DNA from: Rebecca billardiae RCC1528
Taxonomy: Eukaryota > Haptophyta
Assembly (NCBI GenBank): GCA_965240325.2
Contig: OZ251227.1
Span: 1,922,001-1,986,000, forward strand
Length of the DNA stretch: 64,000 nt
Reading direction: 5' to 3'
Positions 50,875-63,346 of the stretch are shown piece after piece. The notes under the pieces were generated by a model that was given only the letters and a program-made list of their open reading frames with translations, made no database searches and was not told the DNA's origin. A program made the translations under genes and the position numbers. Positions within the stretch are counted from its first letter, which is position 1. Every line of letters starts with the position of its first letter.

Positions 50875-51839
50875 GTGGCGTTATAGGGAACCTATAACTG
50901 AGTGTCTATGAGCGACGCCAAGAATCCGGCTCGCACGGCATTCCTGCGTTGTCCCGCGCGCACCGCCGCGCGCAGGAGTCCTGGTGCACTGCCAATCTGG
51001 CCCACAGCGGCGCACCTGCAGGACTCGGTTGGTTACCGCTCACATCGGATCGATCAGGCTTCGCTCTCGGGGGCGCCATGGGGCTGCTCGCGACGAAGGC
51101 GCCGAGCTGGGCAAGGGAATCGCCTGCATCGAGCACTGCCGGGTGCACTCTCCGCTGCAGGAGGTGCACCGCAGTCGCCGCAGCCCCTCTGCTCGGTAAG
51201 GTCGCTGGCTGTCTGTGTGGCCCGGCTCCCCGCCTGATCGTTCGGCGGCGCGACGACATCATCTACTGTCTTCGCCGCGTCGCCCCTCATGCAATATGGT
51301 CTCTTGCTCTCGCCGCTGTCGCGTCAACCCGCACGCTTCATCGTTTGCCCGCCCGGCCGCCCTCAACGATGAAGCGTGCGGGTTGACGCGACAGCGGCGA
51401 GAGCAAGAGACCATATTGCATGAGGGGCGACGCGGCGAAGACAGTAGATGATGTCGTCGCGCCGCCGAACGATCAGGCGGGGAGCCGGGCCACACAGACA
51501 GCCAGCGACCTTACCGAGCAGAGGGGCTGCGGCGACTGCGGTGCACCTCCTGCAGCGGAGAGTGCACCCGGCAGTGCTCGATGCAGGCGATTCCCTTGCC
51601 CAGCTCGGCGCCTTCGTCGCGAGCAGCCCCATGGCGCCCCCGAGAGCGAAGCCTGATCGATCCGATGTGAGCGGTAACCAACCGAGTCCTGCAGGTGCGC
51701 CGCTGTGGGCCAGATTGGCAGTGCACCAGGACTCCTGCGCGCGGCGGTGCGCGCGGGACAACGCAGGAATGCCGTGCGAGCCGGATTCTTGGCGTCGCTC
51801 ATAGACACTCAGTTATAGGTTAGTTCCCTATAACGCCAC
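50875..51839. mobile_element. Element E2, 965-bp near-perfect palindrome (two hairpin ends)
   Basis: Arm 50875-51345 (471 bp) is the reverse complement of 51365-51839 (475 bp), with a 19-bp centre (51346-51364). The only difference I see is 4 extra bases (TTAG) in the loop region of the right terminal hairpin. Each outer end is a GTTATAGG/CCTATAAC hairpin next to GCCAC. Identical open frames appear on both strands as a consequence; they are not genes. The inner 288 bp of each arm match E1. Confidence 0.9.
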
Positions 51840-51845
51840 ATATAT

Positions 51846-52696
51846 GTCTAGCCGTCCTCGAAGCGCCTGCGCCATCCAGATCGGCAGCGAGGAGGCGAGG
51901 CACACGCCGGGCAGGGCGGAGCCACGCGGCGAGATACCAGACTTTACACATTGCTGTATCATATGGGATTTTGTTCCTCGGAAACAAAGTGCGAGCGGCA
52001 GCCAGCGCTCGGGCCGAGCGCGCGGCAGGACTGGCCGCTCGACGCCGACAGACGCGCGGTGTGATGGATCTCCGCGCGCCGGCCCGCAGACTGAGAGAGC
52101 GAGCAGCATGCCAAACCGAGGAGTGGCATCGACGGCGGAGGGCGCACCGCGCCGACGCAGCAGCAAAGGTGCCAGGCAACAAGCAGGCAACAGCAGGGGC
52201 GGGCGGGCGGGGCAGCTTGGAAGGCGCAGCTCGAGAGCCGCCAAGCCGCACGAGAGCAAGGCACGAAGCACCATCGTGCAGAGGGCATCGCGAAGATGCG
52301 GGCCGGAAACAGCTGCAGCCATCATGCCAGTGGGCACTTCCGAAGGGCGTTCGCTGCGAGTGAGCGAGAGGCACTGGACTGCGTCGGTTCGCTCGGCGCC
52401 TGATGATAAAACCCAGTTCACCAATTGGCCGTCCTGTGCCGCCGCCAACCTTGCCTATTTGCCTCAAGCCCAGGAGCATCACAGCAAAGTAGGTTGTTCG
52501 GGGTCGTTGTGCGAGCGCACAGAGCAGGCTCGAAAGTCCCTCGTGGCACGAGAAGAGGGTGGCCAAGATGATGGCACTGGCAGCCCGACTTGAGCTCGGC
52601 CGCCTGGCTCGGGCCGAATGGCAGGCAGGTGTTGATACGGCGCATTGCGCTCCCACCGTCCTCTTAGACAATCAGTTATTGTGCCAATAACCCCAC
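51846..52696. mobile_element. Element E3, internally deleted relative of E4
   Basis: Starts GTCTAGCCGTCCTCGAAG, ends with hairpin GTTATTGTGCCAATAAC then CCCCAC. The first 225 bp equal the start of E4 and the last 483 bp equal its end, leaving 143 bp of its own. It is preceded by ATATAT and followed directly by E4. Confidence 0.88.
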
Positions 52697-53249
52697 GTCT
52701 AGCCGTCCTCGAAGCGCCTGCGCCATCCAGATCGGCAGCGAGGAGGCGAGGCACACGCCGGGCAGGGCGGAGCCACGCGGCGAGATACCAGACTTTACAC
52801 ATTGCTGTATCATATGGGATTTTGTTCCTCGGAAACAAAGTGCGAGCGGCAGCCAGCGCTCGGGCCGAGCGCGCGGCAGGACTGGCCGCTCGACGCCGAC
52901 AGACGCGCGGTGTGATGGATCCCATTTGTGGTTGTATTGGAGGGTGGTCCGCGCGTCGAGGTTGAAGAGGAAATCCCATAAATAAAGGTGGACAAAGTGG
53001 GGAAGGCAACCAGGCGAGGACGAGACTGGCAGTGGATGCGGCCCACCCGCCCAGGACCGGACCCAGCCAAAGGCAAGCACGGCAGAGGCAGCTGCGAACG
53101 ACGGCGTCACAAAGCCCAGAGCGACGAGTGCCAGTGGAGCGGGCGGTCGAGCCAGTGAACCAAACGCATGGAGCGGCGAGCGACTAGAGCGCGGAGCGAG
53201 ACCAAAGACGTCGCCAGCACGAGAGGCCAGACTGGGGGAGCCACTTGGG

Positions 53250-54225
53250 GTGGTCAGCACGCACGACCCGAGGGCCGCGCGCGCCAGCCACGTGCCGGAT
53301 GCATGGGGGCCAAGGGTAGCCGGCACACACGACCTGAGGGCCGCGCGCGCCAGCCACGGGCTGGATGCATGGGGGCCAAGGGTAGCCGGCACACACGACC
53401 CGAGGGCCGCGCGCGCCGGCCGGATGCATGGGGGCCAAGGGTAGCCGGCACACACGACCCGAGGGCCGCGCGCGCCGGCCACGGGCCGGATGCATGGGGG
53501 CCGAGGGTAGCAGGCACACACGACCCGAGGGCCGCGCGCGCCGGCCACGGGCCGGATGCATGGGGGCCAAGGGTAGCCGGCACACACGACCCGAGGGCCG
53601 CGCGCGCCGGCCACGGGCCGGATGCATGGGGGCCAAGGGTAGCCGGCACACACGACCCGAGGGCCGCGCGCGCCGGCCACGGGCCGGATGCATGGGGGCC
53701 AAGGGTAGCCGGCACACACGACCCGAGGGCCGCGCGCGCCGGCCACGGGCCGGATGCATGGGGGCCAAGGGTAGCCGGCACACACGACCCGAGGGCCGCG
53801 CGCGCCGGCCACGGGCCGGATGCATGGGGGCCAAGGGTAGCCGGCACACACGACCCGAGGGCCGCGCGCGCCAGCCACGGGCTGGATGCATGGGGGCCAA
53901 GGGTAGCCGGCACACACGACCCGAGGGCCGCGCGCGCCGGCCACGGGCCGGATGCATGGGGGCCAAGGGTAGCCGGCACACACGACCCGAGGGCCGCGCG
54001 CGCCGGCCACGGGCCGGATGCATGGGGGCCAAGGGTAGCCGGCACACACGACCCGAGGGCCGCGCGCGCCGGCCACGGGCCGGATGCATGGGGGCCAAGG
54101 GTAGCCGGCACACACGACCTGAGGGCCGCGCGCGCCGGCCACGGGCCGGATGCATGGGGGCCAAGGGTAGCCGGCACACACGACCTGAGGGCCGCGCGCG
54201 CCAGCCACGGGCCGGATGCATGGGG
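53250..54225. repeat. 66-bp minisatellite, about 15 copies
   Basis: The unit contains GGATGCATGGGGGCCAAGGG and CGGCACACACGACCCGAGGG, with a perfect 66-bp period (for example 53490, 53556). Because 66 is divisible by three, every frame stays open. Confidence 0.95.
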
Positions 54226-56840
54226 GCTCCGCCACCGCACGCCGTGGCGGCAGCAGCGGGCGGCGAGCCGTCGAGGCAGGAGCGCTGCGGCAGCGAGCGC
54301 GCCGGCCGGCCGCGCGGCCGCAGGCTGCCGAGCTCAGCTGCGCGAGCGCGCGCGCGCCCTGCCGCGGGCGAGCGGCAGCGGGCGACGGCGCGAGCGGAGC
54401 GGGCGGCGAGCACGGCCACGCCAAGTGCGAGCGGCACCGCCACCGCGCGCCGTGGCTGCAGCAGCGGGCGGCGAGCCGTAGCGGAGCGGGCGGCGAGCAC
54501 AGCCACGCCGAGTGCGAGCGGCACCGCCACCGCGCGCCGTGGCTGCAGCAGCGGGCGGCGAGTTGTAGCGGAGCCGGCGGCGAGCACAGCCACGCCGAGT
54601 GCGAGCGGCACCGCCACCGCGCGCCGTGGCTGCAGCAGCGGGCGGCGAGCCGTCGAGGCAGGGGCGCTGTGGCAGCGAGCGCGCCGGCCGGCTGCACGGC
54701 CGCAGGCGAGCTGCGCGAGCGCGCGCGCGCCCTGCTGCGGGCGAGCGGCAGCGGGCGGCGGCGCGAGCGGAGCGGGCGGCGAGCACGGCCACGCCGAGTG
54801 CGAGCGGCACAGCCACCGCGCGCCGTGGCTGCAGCAGCGGGCGGCGAGCCGTCGAGGCAGGAGCGCTGTGGCAGCGAGCGCGCCGGCCGGCTGCGCGGCC
54901 GCAGGCGAGCTGCGCGAGCGCGCGCGCGCCCTGCTGCGGGCGAGCGGCAGCGGGCGGCGGCGCGAACGGAGCGGGCGGCGAGCACGGCCACACCGAGTGC
55001 GAGCGGCACCGCCACTGCGCGCCGTGGCTGCAGCAGCGGGCGGCGAGCCGTCGAGGCAGGAGCGCTGTGGCAGCGAGCGCGCCGGCCGGCTGCGCGGCCG
55101 CAGGCGAGCTGCGCGAGCGCGCGCGCGCCCTGCTGCGGGCGAGCGGCAGCGGGCGGCGGCGCGAACGGAACGGGCGGCGAGCATGGCCAAGCCGAGTGCG
55201 AGCGGCACCGCCACCGCGCGCCGTGGCGGCAGCAGCGGGCGGCGAGCCGTCGAGGCAGGAGCGCTGCGGCAGCGAGCGCGCCGGCCGGCCGCACGGCTGA
55301 GGCTGCTGAGCTGCGCGAGCGCGCGCGCGCCCTGCTGCGGGCGAGCGGCAGCGGGCGGCGGCGCGAGCGGAGCGGGCGGCGAGCACGCGCGAGCGGCACC
55401 GCCACCGCACGCCGTGGCGGCAGCAGCGGGCGGCGAGCCGTCGCGGCAGGAGCGCAGCAGCAGCGAGCGCGCCGGCCGGCCGCACGGCTGAGGCTGCTGA
55501 GCTGCGCGAGCGCGCGCGCGCCCTGCTGCGGGCGAGCGGCAGCGGGCGGCGGCGCGAGCGGAGCGGGCGGCGAGCACGCGCGAGCGGCACCGCCACCGCA
55601 CGCCGTGGCGGCAGCAGCGGGCGGCGAGCCGTCGCGGCAGGAGCGCAGCAGCAGCGAGCGCGCCGGCCGGCCGCACGGCTGAGGCTGCTGAGCTGCGCGA
55701 GCGCGCGCGCGCCCTGCCGCGGGCGAGCGGCAGCGGGCGACGGCGCGAGCGGAGCGGGCGGCGAGCACAGCCACGCCAAGTGCGAGCGGCACCGCCACCG
55801 CGCGCCGTGGCTGCAGCAGCGGGCGGCGAGCCGTAGCGGAGCGGGCGGCGAGCACGGCCACGGCAAGTGCGAGCGGCACCGCCACCGCGCGCCGTGGCTG
55901 CAGCAGCGGGCGGCGAGCCGTCGAGGCGGGAGCGCTGCGGCAGCGAGCGCGCCGGCCGGCCGCGCGGCCGCAGGCGAGCTGCGCGAGCGCGCGCGCGCCC
56001 TGCTGCGGGCGAGCGGCAGCGGGCGGCGGCGCGAACGGAACGGGCGGCGAGCACGGCCACGCCGAGTGCGAGCGGCACCGCCTCCGCGCGCCGTAGCTGC
56101 AGCAGCGGGCGGCGAGCCGTCGAGGCAGGAGCGCTGCGGTAGCGAGCGCGCCGGCCGGCCGCACGGCTGAGGCTGCTGAGCCGCGCGAGCGCGCACTGCC
56201 CTGCTGCGGGCGAGCGGCAGCGGGCGGCGGCGCGAGCGGAGCGGGCGGCGAGCACGCGCGAGCGGCACCGCCATCGCACGCCGTGGCTGCAGCAGCAGGC
56301 GGCGAGCCGTCGAGGCGGGAGCGCTGCGGCAGCGAGCGCGCCGGCCGGCCGCGCGGCCGAGGCTGCTGAGCTGCGCGAACGCGCGCGCGCCCTGCTGCGG
56401 GCGAGCGGCAGCGGGCGGCGAGCACGGCCACGTCGAGTGCGAGCGGCACCGCCACCGCGCGCCGTGGCAGCAGCAGCGGGCGGCGAGCCGTCAAGGCAGG
56501 AGCGCTGTGGCAGTGAGCGCGCCGGCCGGCTGCGCGGCCGCAGGCGAGCTGCGCGAGCGCGCGCGCGCCCTGCCGCGGGCGAGCGGCAGCGGGCGACGGC
56601 GCGAGCGGAGCGGGCGGCGAGTACGTGCGAGCGGCACCACTACCGTGCGCCGTGGCGGCAGCAGCGGGCGGCGAGCCGTCGAGGCGGGAGCGCTGCGGCA
56701 GCGAGCGCGCCGGCCGGCCGCGCGGCTGAGGCTGCTGAGCCGCGCGAGCGCGCGCTGCCCTGCTGCGGGCGAGCGGCAGCGGGCGGCGGCGCGAGCGGAG
56801 CGGGCGGCGAGCACGTGCGAGCGGCACCACCTTCGGCACG
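54226..56840. repeat. ~190-199-bp GC-rich satellite with short variant units
   Basis: GGCGGCGAGCCGTCGAGGCA recurs with 199-bp spacing at 54851, 55050 and 55249, and about 191 bp later. Shorter units of about 80 bp are interspersed (54400-54640, 55760-55900). Units contain GCGAGCGCGCGCGCGCCCTG. Confidence 0.92.
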
Positions 56841-56929
56841 AGGGCAGCTGAGAAACAGCACGCAGCCGAACAGCTTGCCAGAGGGCTGGGGATCCAGCTG
56901 GCAGCTGGCTCGCCGAAACCGAGGGCGAG

Positions 56930-57725
56930 CGGCGTCGTGCGCCGCGCGTCTATGAGCGCGCGGGCAGCAGGCGGCTGTCGAGCGGCGCGGGCGCGAGCTC
57001 GCGCCTGCGCGGGCGAGCGGCGGCGAGCGGCGGCGAGCGTAGAGCGAGTAGCGAACGCAGCGCGCCGACTGCGAGCGGCGCAGCCACCGTGCCGCGAGGC
57101 GACGACGGCGGAGCGAGCCGACGAGGCATGTGCGCGCCGCGCGTCGATGAGCGCGCGGGCAGCAGGCGGCTGTCGAGCGGCGCGGGCGCGAGCTCGCGCC
57201 TGCGCGGGCGAGCGGCGGCGAGCGGCGGCGAGCGTAGAGCGAGTAGCGAACGCAGCGCGCCGACTGCGAGCGGCGCAGCCACCGTGCCGCGAGGCGACGG
57301 CGGCGGAGCGAGCCGACGAGGCATGTGCGCGCCGCGCGTCTATGAGCGCGCGGGCAGCAGGCTGCTGTCAAGCGGCGCGGGCGCGCGCTCGCTCATGCGC
57401 GGGCGAGCGGCAACGAGCGGCGGCGTGCGGCGGCGAGTGGAGAGCGTGTAGCGAACGCAACGCGCCGACTGCGAGCGGCGCAGCCACCGTGCCGCGAGGC
57501 GAGGACGGCGGAGCGAGCCGACGAGGCACGTGCGCGCCGCGCGTCGATGAGCGCGCGGGCAGCAGGCGGCTGTCGAGCGGCGCGGGCGCGAGCTCGCGCC
57601 TGCGCGGGCGAGCGGCGGCGAGCGGCGGCGAGCGTAGAGCGAGTAGCGAACGCAGCGCGCCGACTGCGAGCGGCGCAGCCACCGTGCCGCGAGGCGACGG
57701 CGGCGGAGCGAGCCGACGAGAGGCG
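56930..57725. repeat. ~195-205-bp satellite, four copies
   Basis: Units start near 56940, 57135, 57330 and 57535 (GCGCCGCGCGTC(T/G)ATGAGCG). They contain GGCGCGGGCGCGAGCTCGCG and end GCGAGCCGACGAGGCA. Confidence 0.92.
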
Positions 57726-57850
57726 CAGCTCGAGAGCCGCCAAGCCGCACGAGAGCAAGGCACGAAGCACCAAAGGCACGAAGCACCATCAGCTTGGAAG
57801 GCGCAGCTCGAGAGCCGCCAAGCCGCACGAGAGCAAGGCACGAAGCACCA
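57720..57850. repeat. Short duplication at the junction of satellite and E4 right arm
   Basis: AAGGCGCAGCTCGAGAGCCG-type sequence occurs at about 57721 and again at 57797, and AGGCACGAAGCACCA occurs three times at 57758-57852. It marks the boundary of the 483-bp arm shared with E3. Confidence 0.8.
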
Positions 57851-58270
57851 TCGTGCAGAGGGCATCGCGAAGATGCGGGCCGGAAACAGCTGCAGCCATC
57901 ATGCCAGTGGGCACTTCCGAAGGGCGTTCGCTGCGAGTGAGCGAGAGGCACTGGACTGCGTCGGTTCGCTCGGCGCCTGATGATAAAACCCAGTTCACCA
58001 ATTGGCCGTCCTGTGCCGCCGCCAACCTTGCCTATTTGCCTCAAGCCCAGGAGCATCACAGCAAAGTAGGTTGTTCGGGGTCGTTGTGCGAGCGCACAGA
58101 GCAGGCTCGAAAGTCCCTCGTGGCACGAGAAGAGGGTGGCCAAGATGATGGCACTGGCAGCCCGACTTGAGCTCGGCCGCCTGGCTCGGGCCGAATGGCA
58201 GGCAGGTGTTGATACGGCGCATTGCGCTCCCACCGTCCTCTTAGACAATCAGTTATTGTGCCAATAACCC

Positions 58271-58889
<619 letters not shown>

Positions 58890-59166
58890 AATATATCAGT
58901 CGCAGCCATAATAAAGTCGAGACTCGAGTACGTATTAAGTTGTTAGTATAGACGATATTCCGGAACGTGACTCATCATCGTCGATCATCATTCAGTAGTA
59001 TCAGTGCTGTCGTAGCAGTCATATTGACGATGAGCGCGCATCATCATTGCTGACCGACTTTGATGGCAGCAACGCGATGCGCCGATGACACACTGGGCCA
59101 CTGGCCCTGCGGGGCCGCTCGGTGGCGTCTCTGTCGGGTCTCAGTCAGATCGACATCAGACGAGAT

Positions 59167-59198
<32 letters not shown>

Positions 59199-59216
59199 AT
59201 CATCAAGCTTATTTGC
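58890..59216. other. Intergenic with (GA)n tract
   Basis: (GA)n at 59168-59199, just downstream of the Cu-monooxygenase stop. No gene. Confidence 0.6.
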
Positions 59217-60497
59217 TTAGTATTCAAGCTTGCGCGCCGCAGCTGATCGTGGCGCCTCGCATACTCTGTGCGGGATGCCCGCTGCCAGAGTCGGGTCAAA
59301 GCGGCGACGACTCAGCACGAAGGTGCTGTTCTTGACCAGCGCGGACTTCCACGCCTCGCCGTCCTGGCACATCGCCCAGCACGGCGCCGAGGGCACCTGC
59401 CGCAGCCCCCTGTTCGACGTCGCGTCCCAGTTGAAGTGCTGGCACGAGGAGAAGCGCGGCGCTGCGGGCGTGAGCAGGACAAACGCGTAGCACATCTCGT
59501 GGGTCCAGAACGGGACGCCCAGCCGGGTCTCGCGCGTGCGCGCGCGGCTGTCGTACACGCAGGTCACCTGCAGCGCGTCGGTGGCGCGCAGCCGCACCGG
59601 CCGCGCGAGCGGCGGCGTCGGCGCCTTGAACCGCCCGTCCGCGTCGCGCAGCGCGAGCGCGTCCGTCTCGACCATGAGCGGCGTCGCGCTGCCGTCCGCG
59701 TGCACGATCTCAGCGGCGGTCTTGACGCCCAGCCGGTGCATGTGGCTCGAGACGCGCAGGATGTCGAAGTGGTCGGCGCGCGCTGAAGCGAGCGCGCGCG
59801 CGATGCACCGCGCCGCGCACACGGAGCTCACGCGGTACGCCGCCTCGCCGGGCGGCACGTGGAGCATGCCCGTGCGTGAGCCGACCCCGAGCAGAGCCGC
59901 CTCGCGCAGCCGGCCGCGCGGCTGCACAGGCACGCGCAGTCCGGTCGAGTCGCGGAGCGTGAGGGCGCGCGAGGTGCCCGCGGGTGCCTTGAAGTGCACC
60001 TGGATCAGCGCGAGCGCGGGCACGGGCTGGCCGTACCCCGCGGGCATCACGTCCGCCGTCTGCCCGTCCGAGTTGACCCACTCAGTCGGGCAGCCCAGCC
60101 GCAGCGGCGAGAGCGCGCACGGGAAGTGCGTGGCGTTCTCGTACCCGTTGGGCTTGCGGGCCCATCGGGCCGGACACTCCAAGATGGTGATGTGGTGCAC
60201 GTACGCGTGCGTCTCGGGCGTCCGCGTAAACGTCGCGAACTGGCCGCTGGTGACGAGCGGGCCGTGCCGCTTGAGCACGGCCGCCCCGATCCGAGCGAGC
60301 GCGCACACGTACACGTCGCCGCCGGGGCGGAGCGGGACAGTGGCGTCGGACAGGGCGACCACTAGGTGGCCGTCGCGCAGCTCGACGAGAGGCTCGGCGC
60401 ACGACGCCGCGCAGGCGTGCCACAAGGCCAGCCATGCCCGCAGGCGGCGCTGCGCGCGCGATGACCGCGCCTCCGCGCCACGCAGGCACCTCGCCAT
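59217..60497 (-). CDS. Copper type II ascorbate-dependent monooxygenase (DBH/PHM-like)
   Basis: The 426-residue protein contains both halves of the PHM/DBH catalytic core and all copper ligands. For the first copper these are VHHITILEC (His101, His102) and IQVHFKAP (His168). For the second they are SSHMHRLGVK (His252, His254) and HEMCYAFVLL (Met335). These enzymes hydroxylate an activated C-H, as in dopamine or peptidyl-glycine, in the secretory lumen. A signal-like stretch (RAWLALWHACAASCAEP) is at residues 20-35, after an Arg-rich start. No DOMON domain is present. The first-half third His is in a HF context rather than the usual HY. ATG 60497; divergent from TELO2 by 345 bp. The algal substrate is unknown. 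Confidence 0.88.
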   Translation of the reverse strand: MARCLRGAEARSSRAQRRLRAWLALWHACAASCAEPLVELRDGHLVVALSDATVPLRPGGDVYVCALARIGAAVLKRHGPLVTSGQFATFTRTPETHAYVHHITILECPARWARKPNGYENATHFPCALSPLRLGCPTEWVNSDGQTADVMPAGYGQPVPALALIQVHFKAPAGTSRALTLRDSTGLRVPVQPRGRLREAALLGVGSRTGMLHVPPGEAAYRVSSVCAARCIARALASARADHFDILRVSSHMHRLGVKTAAEIVHADGSATPLMVETDALALRDADGRFKAPTPPLARPVRLRATDALQVTCVYDSRARTRETRLGVPFWTHEMCYAFVLLTPAAPRFSSCQHFNWDATSNRGLRQVPSAPCWAMCQDGEAWKSALVKNSTFVLSRRRFDPTLAAGIPHRVCEAPRSAAARKLEY

Positions 60498-60842
60498 GCG
60501 GACGTGTTGCCTTCACCGCAGACGGTCTCGCCACGAGGCGGCCCCACACACCCGACCCTCTCTCGCAGACGACCGCAGGCTCCTGCTGTGTGGTCTTGAT
60601 CACGCTGCGCGCGCAGAGGACGACGTGCAGTGGTCCCGTGAGGCTGGAGGCAGGCGAGACAGGTGACGCGCCCGAGTCATCATCTAATACTACTAGTAGT
60701 ACTGCGTACTTTAGCTTCTCGGTAAAGTAGTCATCATTGGCGTCAATCTCGTACGTATCCATCATGCGGCATCTCTACAACATTCATCGGACGGGGACCT
60801 GCTTGCAATAATAAGCGCTGACCACGCGGCGTGCATTTTACG
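60498..60842. promoter_or_regulatory. Divergent intergenic region, Cu-monooxygenase and TELO2
   Basis: 345 bp between starts. A minus-strand ATG at 60765 opens a frame beginning MMDTYEIDANDDYFTEKLKY that runs into the monooxygenase 5' region in another phase. It could be an upstream exon or an upstream ORF. An ACT/AGT repeat lies at about 60684-60703. Confidence 0.4.
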
Positions 60843-63310
60843 ATGGGGGACAGCCTGCTCCTACACCACGCCGAGCGCACGCTGCGGGGCGCGCGCACGG
60901 CGGACGACGCGCGGCTTGCCCTGCGCGTGCTCGCGTGCCTGATCGACCCATCGGCGCCGCCGCCGCCCGAGGCCCCTGCCAGCCCGGCATCGTTGGCGCT
61001 CGCCCAGCTGGCCTCGGAGGCGCTCGGGCCGCTCCACGCGCACGAGCGCGAGGCGCTCACGCGCGGCCTCGTGCGGAGCGGCGGGTGCGAGCGCGCGCTC
61101 GTGCTCCTCCTCGAGCCGTGCGCCGTGCAGTGGATGGCCCTGTGGAGCGAGGCCGAGCTCGTCGGGCCGCACTTTGTCGCGCCCTTCCTGCGCGCGCCGC
61201 CGCTCGTGGCGCTCGCAGCGCTCGCAGACGGCATCGGCCTGCGCTGCGCGGCGGCGAGCGCGGAGCACGCGGGGAGCGAGGGCACGCATGCCTCCGCGCC
61301 AGCGCTCGCCGCGCTCTTCCGCTGCCTGCTCCGCGTGTGGCGGCCGGACGCTCTCGGGCCGACCCCGAGCAGCGCGGTGGATGGACGCGGCGCGGGCGCG
61401 GCCCGCGGCGCCGGGCTGCAGCGCGCTGTGCTCGACGAGCTCGAGGCGCAGTGCGCGCGCGCGGAGGGCGGCGCGGGGCCGCCGCCGACGCTCGCGCCCA
61501 CCGTGCGCCTGCTCGCCTCCCTCCCGGACCGCCTCGCCAACCTGCTCGGCGCCGAGCTCCGCACGGCCCGCGGCGCCGACGGCGGCGGCGGTGGCTTTGT
61601 TGCGCCTCCGGCCGCGTGGTCAGATTCAGCGCGCGCACTGCACGGCGCCCTCGTGCAGCCGCGCGCCTTCTTCGGCGGGCTGGTCGAGGAGGCGGTGCGC
61701 GCGGCGTGCGCCGCGCGCGGCGGCCCCGCGCCCCACGCGGCCGGCGGCTCGGCCGTCGTGCGCGAGCTGCTGTCGCGCGCCGCACGGCTCGGACAGGCGG
61801 ACGCAGCCGTGGCACCGCTGGCGGAGGCGGCGGCGCGCGAGCGCGGCGCGGCGGCCCGGGCGGAGGGGGCGGCGTGCGCTGTGCTGGACGGGGCGGACGC
61901 GCACACGCTCCCGCTCCTGCTCTCCGCCGTGCTGCGCGCGTGCCTCGAGCCTGCCACGCTGCGCGCGCTGCTCAGCGCACAGCGTCCAAGCTCGGTGCGT
62001 GGCGGCACAGACGGCGCTGACGACACGGGCGGGGTGCTTGCTCGGGGCGCGCGCGACGCCGTTGCAGCGGGCGACGCGCGCGCGCAGGAGGCGGCGGGCC
62101 TCGCGCTCCTCGACGCGCTCGGCGGCGCGATCGTGCGCCCGCTCTGCGCCGCGGCCGTGCGCCGCGCGGCCGAGCGCGCCCCGGACTCCCTCGAGGCGGT
62201 GCACTTGCTGCTGCTCGCAGCGCCGCGCGCGCTCGACCCGGGCGGTTTGGAGCGCGGCGCCGAGGGCGGCGGTGCGCGGCCGCGCGGCGAGGAGGCGCCC
62301 TCCTCGCCGCGCGGCTGCGCGCGCGACGCGCACTGCGCGCTGTACCTGCGGCTGCTGCGCGACGCCTCGGACGCGCCGCCCTGCGCGCCGCGTGCGGACG
62401 ACGGGGGCGGGGCGCCGCAGCCCGCGGGCTCGCCCTGCCCTGAGCTCGTGGGCGCGTGCGCGCGTGACACGCTGGCCCCCGTGTGGGCATCGAGCACGCA
62501 CGCGCAGCGCGCGCCGATCGGGCAGCAGACGGCGCTCTCGCGCGCGCTGATCGGCTGCCTCCGGCTGTGCACGCGCGCCCAGGCCGAGGCGCTCACGCCC
62601 GTGCTGCTCCCGGGCGTCTCCGCCCACCTCGACTCGACGGATGCGGACGTGCGCGCCCTTGGGATGGCGGTGGCGGAGGCTTTCTCCCGAGCGGCGCAGC
62701 CCGACGGGCCGCCGCTGCTGTTCGCAGCGGAGGGCGGAGAGGAGGGCGGCTCGGCCGCGCGCGGCGACGGCGGCGCGGCGGCGGCGGAGGCGGCGCGCTA
62801 CGACACGCGGCACGACCCTCACGCGCTTGGCGCGCGCGTGCTCGCGCGCCTCGCAGCGAGCGCGGCCGCGACGGGTGGCGCGGGTGGCGCGGCGCGCGGC
62901 GCGGCGCGCGCCGCTGCCGGCGAGCACGCAGCATCGGCCGCCCTGCAGCCGGCGCAGGACGCGGCGGCGGATGCGCGGCAGGCGGCGGCGCGGGAGCGCG
63001 AGGCGTGCGCGCGCGCGCCCGCACTCGCCCCGCTCAGCTTCGGCACAGACGGCGCGCACGACGCAGCGCTCGCGCGCGCGCGCGTGAGCGCGCGCGGCGC
63101 GGACGGCGCTGGCCCGCCAGTCCCACTGCACAGCTGGGCAGCCTGCATGGCGGTGGCGCTTGGGGAGGAGGAGGAGGCGCTGCGCGCGATGGCGACCGAG
63201 CGGCGCGCCGCGCGCGAGGCGAGCGCGCGCGCGCGCCGCGCCGCCCCTGACGCTTCCGCCACCGCCGGCGCCGCCGCCGCGCTCGACGCTAGCCTCAGGC
63301 TGAGCGGACT

Positions 63311-63346
<36 letters not shown>

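Noticed and set aside
50906-51804. Paired identical ORFs on both strands around 51.35 kb as a duplicated gene
   Set aside because: They are the mirror image caused by the palindrome, without domain or conserved start.
52676-56839. 1387-codon minus-strand open frame, and similar frames on both strands
   Set aside because: Translation is a loop of the 66-bp and ~195-bp satellites; periods divisible by three or GC-rich units keep all frames open. No domain.
61626-63131. Long minus-strand frames opposite TELO2
   Set aside because: Shadow frames; the plus strand carries in-register TELO2 motifs over 3 kb.
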